A stretch of 64,000 nucleotides of DNA, taken from positions 1 to 64,000 of the forward strand of contig CAYFOR010000001.1 of assembly GCA_964344785.1 (NCBI GenBank), in the 5' to 3' direction. Position 1 is the first letter of the stretch; every line of letters starts with the position of its first letter. This document shows, in pieces, positions 61,948 through 64,000 of this stretch. Made by a program: the position numbers and the translations under genes. This DNA is from Thiopontia sp964344785. Lineage in GTDB: Bacteria; Pseudomonadota; Gammaproteobacteria; GCF-002020875. A model generated the notes under the pieces. It was given only the letters and a program-made list of their open reading frames with translations, searched no databases and had not been told where the DNA came from.

Positions 61948-62082
61948 GTATCAATGTTACCGCAGTCTTCAGATATTCCAACCCTTCGTACCCACAGCGC
62001 AGGATACTGAAAATCCATACACGAATCAGTACATTGTACCCATCAAACCAAAGCCTACAAATTCCACTTGATCACAGCAGAC
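61948..62082 (-). promoter_or_regulatory. pgsA upstream region
   Basis: A 135-bp gap between cysC and pgsA. On the minus strand TTGTAG followed 16 bp later by TACAAT forms a fair sigma-70 promoter about 85 bp before the pgsA ATG. No terminator for cysC is evident. Confidence 0.4.
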
Positions 62083-62682
62083 TCAGACAACCCCTCTGAC
62101 ATGCAGCAGTTCCAACACTCTCTCGACAGACTCATCCAGTGTCTCCTGTGCTGTATGAACAGCTAATTCAGGATTGACCGGGGACTCATAAGGGGCACTG
62201 ATGCCAGTGAATGCTGCAATTTCTCCAGCCCTCGCCCTCTTGTAGAGCCCTTTAACATCGCGTTGCTCACATACCTCAAGTGGACAGTCAACATAAACCT
62301 CAAGAAATTCACCATGCGGCATCAACCCTCTTACCCGGTCCCGATCTGCACGATAGGGCGAGATGAATGCGGTCAGGATGATGGTACCCGCCTCGATAAA
62401 AAGCTTGCACACCTCACCAATTCGGCGCAGGTTCTCTTTACGATCCGCTTCACTGAACCCCAGATCACCGCTTAGTCCATGTCGAACATTGTCACCATCC
62501 AGCACAAAGGTTCTACTTCCTTGCTGATGGAGCCGCTCTTCGACCGCATGGGCCAGTGTCGATTTACCTGACCCGGACAGACCGGTAAACCAAAGCACTA
62601 CTGACTTATGACCATTCTGCTGATTGCGCCGCTCACGATTCACTGTCGCATGGTGCCAGACCACATCGCTTGAAGTTTCCAT
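62083..62682 (-). CDS. cysC: adenylyl-sulfate kinase (APS kinase)
   Basis: 199 residues from the ATG at 62682 (METSSDV); a further in-frame start 14 codons upstream is less likely. P-loop TGLSGSGKSTLAH, FVLDGDNVRHGLSGDLGFS (the APS-binding Asp/Arg), AFISPYRADRDRVR and YVDCPLEVCEQRDVKGLYKRA are all present. It phosphorylates APS to PAPS, the donor for sulfation or for sulfate reduction. No cysN/cysD or sulfotransferase is in view, so its link with the glycan locus is open. Confidence 0.94.
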   Translation of the reverse strand: METSSDVVWHHATVNRERRNQQNGHKSVVLWFTGLSGSGKSTLAHAVEERLHQQGSRTFVLDGDNVRHGLSGDLGFSEADRKENLRRIGEVCKLFIEAGTIILTAFISPYRADRDRVRGLMPHGEFLEVYVDCPLEVCEQRDVKGLYKRARAGEIAAFTGISAPYESPVNPELAVHTAQETLDESVERVLELLHVRGVV

Positions 62683-62739
62683 AATCAATCCCTTTGGTTT
62701 TTCCGCCACATCATAGCAGTTCACCTAACCGCCCATAAG

Positions 62740-64000
62740 TCACTCATGAAATCGATCATAGATTCGCTGCGCAATCTCGCGGTTGATCCCCGGTATCGCC
62801 GCCAGATCCTCCACACCGGCCCGGGCCACCTCCTGCAATCCACCAAAGTGGTTCAACAACTGCTGTCGTCGCTTCGGTCCAACCCCGGAAATTCCCTCCA
62901 GCGGGGACTGGTTGCGCTTTTTCGCACGCCGCTGACGATGCCCGGTAATGGCAAAACGGTGCGCCTCATCACGAATCTGCTGAACCAGTAGTAGTGCGGG
63001 TGAATCTCTCTGCAGTGACTGAGCACTACCGCCATTGAGGAACAGTCGCTCCTGCCCATCCTTGCGGTCCGGCCCCTTGGCCACACCGAGAATGGGCACA
63101 CCCTCCACCTGCAGCTCTTCCAGCACCGCATCCGCCTGGGCGCACTGCCCCGCCCCCCCATCGATCAGCAACAGATCGGGCATCTTCCCTTCACCCCGCT
63201 TCAGACGGGTGTAACGCCGCTCCAGTACCTGGCGCATCGCCGCATAGTCATCACCACCGGTAATGGCATCGATATTGAACCGACGATAATCGGACTTCAA
63301 CGGAACACCGTCTTCAAATACCACACAGGAGGCAACCGTCCCCTCTCCCATGGTGTGGCTGATATCGAAACACTCCATCCGCTGCGGCAACTGGTCGAGC
63401 TGCAACGCATCCTGGAGTGCTTCGACGCGTGCCACGGCACTGGCCGCATGAGAGAGACGACTGCTCAATGCCAGTGATGCGTTTTCCTCTGCCATCTTCA
63501 TCCAGCGGGCACGGTCACCACGCAATTTATGGTGAATGGAAACCTTGTGACCACACTGCTCGGACAGTACCGCCTGCAGCAGCGCCTGTTGATCTGGCGG
63601 GTGGCTGACCAATATCTCCGCAGGGGGTTGGTGCTCCAGATAGTGCTGGGCAAGGAAGGCGTAGAGTACCTCTGCCTCGCTCTGTCCCTGCACATTCTTT
63701 GGAAAGTAGCTCCGGCTCCCCAGATTCTGCCCATAACGAAAATTGAACAGCTGAATCGCAGCACCACCACCCTGTAGTGAAACGGCCGCCACATCAAGAT
63801 CCCCTCGCTCGCTACTGATATATTGCCGCTCCTGTACCCGGCGCAGACTGGAAATCTGATCCCGCAAGCGAGCCGCCTCCTCGTAGCGCAATGCATCCGC
63901 TGCCTGTCCCATCTTCTCTGCCAGCTCTTCAATCACCTCACCACTTTTACCCTCCAGGAAGAGCACCGCATGGCGCACATCCTGCCGGTAGCGATCTGTG
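62740..64000 (-). CDS. uvrC: excinuclease ABC subunit C, C-terminal part, cut by the window edge
   Basis: The frame continues to the last bases of the window (TDRYRQDVRHAVLFLEGKS...), so only the C-terminal two thirds (about 420 of roughly 610 residues) is seen and the start lies outside. Present are the UVR domain (AADALRYEEAARLRDQ), the RNase H-like nuclease part (RMECFDISHTMGEGTVASCVVFEDG, DLLLIDGGAGQ) and the terminal helix-hairpin-helix pair (GISGVGPKRRQQLLNHFG, DLAAIPGINREIAQRIYD). Makes both incisions in nucleotide excision repair. Confidence 0.97.
   Translation of the reverse strand, partial: TDRYRQDVRHAVLFLEGKSGEVIEELAEKMGQAADALRYEEAARLRDQISSLRRVQERQYISSERGDLDVAAVSLQGGGAAIQLFNFRYGQNLGSRSYFPKNVQGQSEAEVLYAFLAQHYLEHQPPAEILVSHPPDQQALLQAVLSEQCGHKVSIHHKLRGDRARWMKMAEENASLALSSRLSHAASAVARVEALQDALQLDQLPQRMECFDISHTMGEGTVASCVVFEDGVPLKSDYRRFNIDAITGGDDYAAMRQVLERRYTRLKRGEGKMPDLLLIDGGAGQCAQADAVLEELQVEGVPILGVAKGPDRKDGQERLFLNGGSAQSLQRDSPALLLVQQIRDEAHRFAITGHRQRRAKKRNQSPLEGISGVGPKRRQQLLNHFGGLQEVARAGVEDLAAIPGINREIAQRIYDRFHE

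Noticed and set aside
1..64000. CRISPR array, insertion sequence or transposase
   Set aside because: No regularly spaced repeats, no terminal inverted repeats around a transposase-like frame, and no transposase motif were found on either strand.

Overview
The window reads as a chromosomal surface-glycan island of a gammaproteobacterium. The right edge carries a conserved gammaproteobacterial block: uvrC (cut by the window end), cysC, pgsA and a tRNA-Ser(GGA). Everything left of the tRNA is sugar-nucleotide, glycosyltransferase and sugar-decoration genes. Nearly all are on the minus strand and packed with ATGA/GTGA overlaps or gaps of a few bases. Species cannot be named from the sequence alone.

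Layout, in the direction of minus-strand transcription (right to left). (1) 61000-54394: uronic-acid sugar nucleotides: a UDP-GlcA 4-epimerase type enzyme, a WbpE/TviB(WbpO)/WbpB/WbpD set predicted to make UDP-GlcNAc3NAcA, and a ManC/AlgA-type bifunctional enzyme. (2) 54397-44822: a pseudaminic-acid-like pathway (PseC, PIG-L deacetylase, PseB, PseH-like, Gfo/Idh, PseG-like, a NeuB-family synthase and an SpsF-type cytidylyltransferase). It is interleaved with two ATP-grasp ligases, a 2-hydroxyacid dehydrogenase, an epimerase, a methyltransferase, a metallophosphoesterase and a class III aminotransferase, which run on to 40097. (3) 40076-34487: capsule/glycosyltransferase-like proteins, a PglK/MsbA-like ABC exporter and a TylF-type methyltransferase. 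(4) 34404-21014: two more NeuB-family synthases (one resembles animal sialic-acid-9-phosphate synthase, one is fused to a cupin), a KdsC-like phosphatase, a second HAD phosphatase, a CMP-sugar synthetase, transketolase, aldehyde dehydrogenase, SDR and an enolase-superfamily dehydratase. (5) A lone plus-strand dehydrogenase at about 20124-21011. (6) 20026-13992: an acyl-modification module (MBOAT, SGNH partner, acyl carrier protein, MaoC-like, SDR, FkbH-like). (7) 13681-1216: PhyH-type oxygenase, a CMP-sugar synthetase overlapping a DapA/NanA-like aldolase, an AsnB-like amidotransferase, two GT4 glycosyltransferases, a polysaccharide deacetylase, a NodU-type carbamoyltransferase and two further glycosyltransferases, ending in a good intrinsic terminator. 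(8) A plus-strand SGNH protein at the left edge.

Taken together, the region looks able to make several different 2-keto-3-deoxy (ulosonic) acids, namely three NeuB-type synthases plus one aldolase with three CMP-transferases, and to decorate them or the glycan with acyl, methyl, carbamoyl, amide and possibly amino-acid groups. No Wzx/Wzy, Maf or flagellin gene is visible, so the final glycoconjugate (O-antigen, capsule or other) is not settled. A segment of about 5 kb (3.7-8.9 kb) is much more GC-rich than its surroundings and its edges lie inside genes, suggesting a recombinational replacement.
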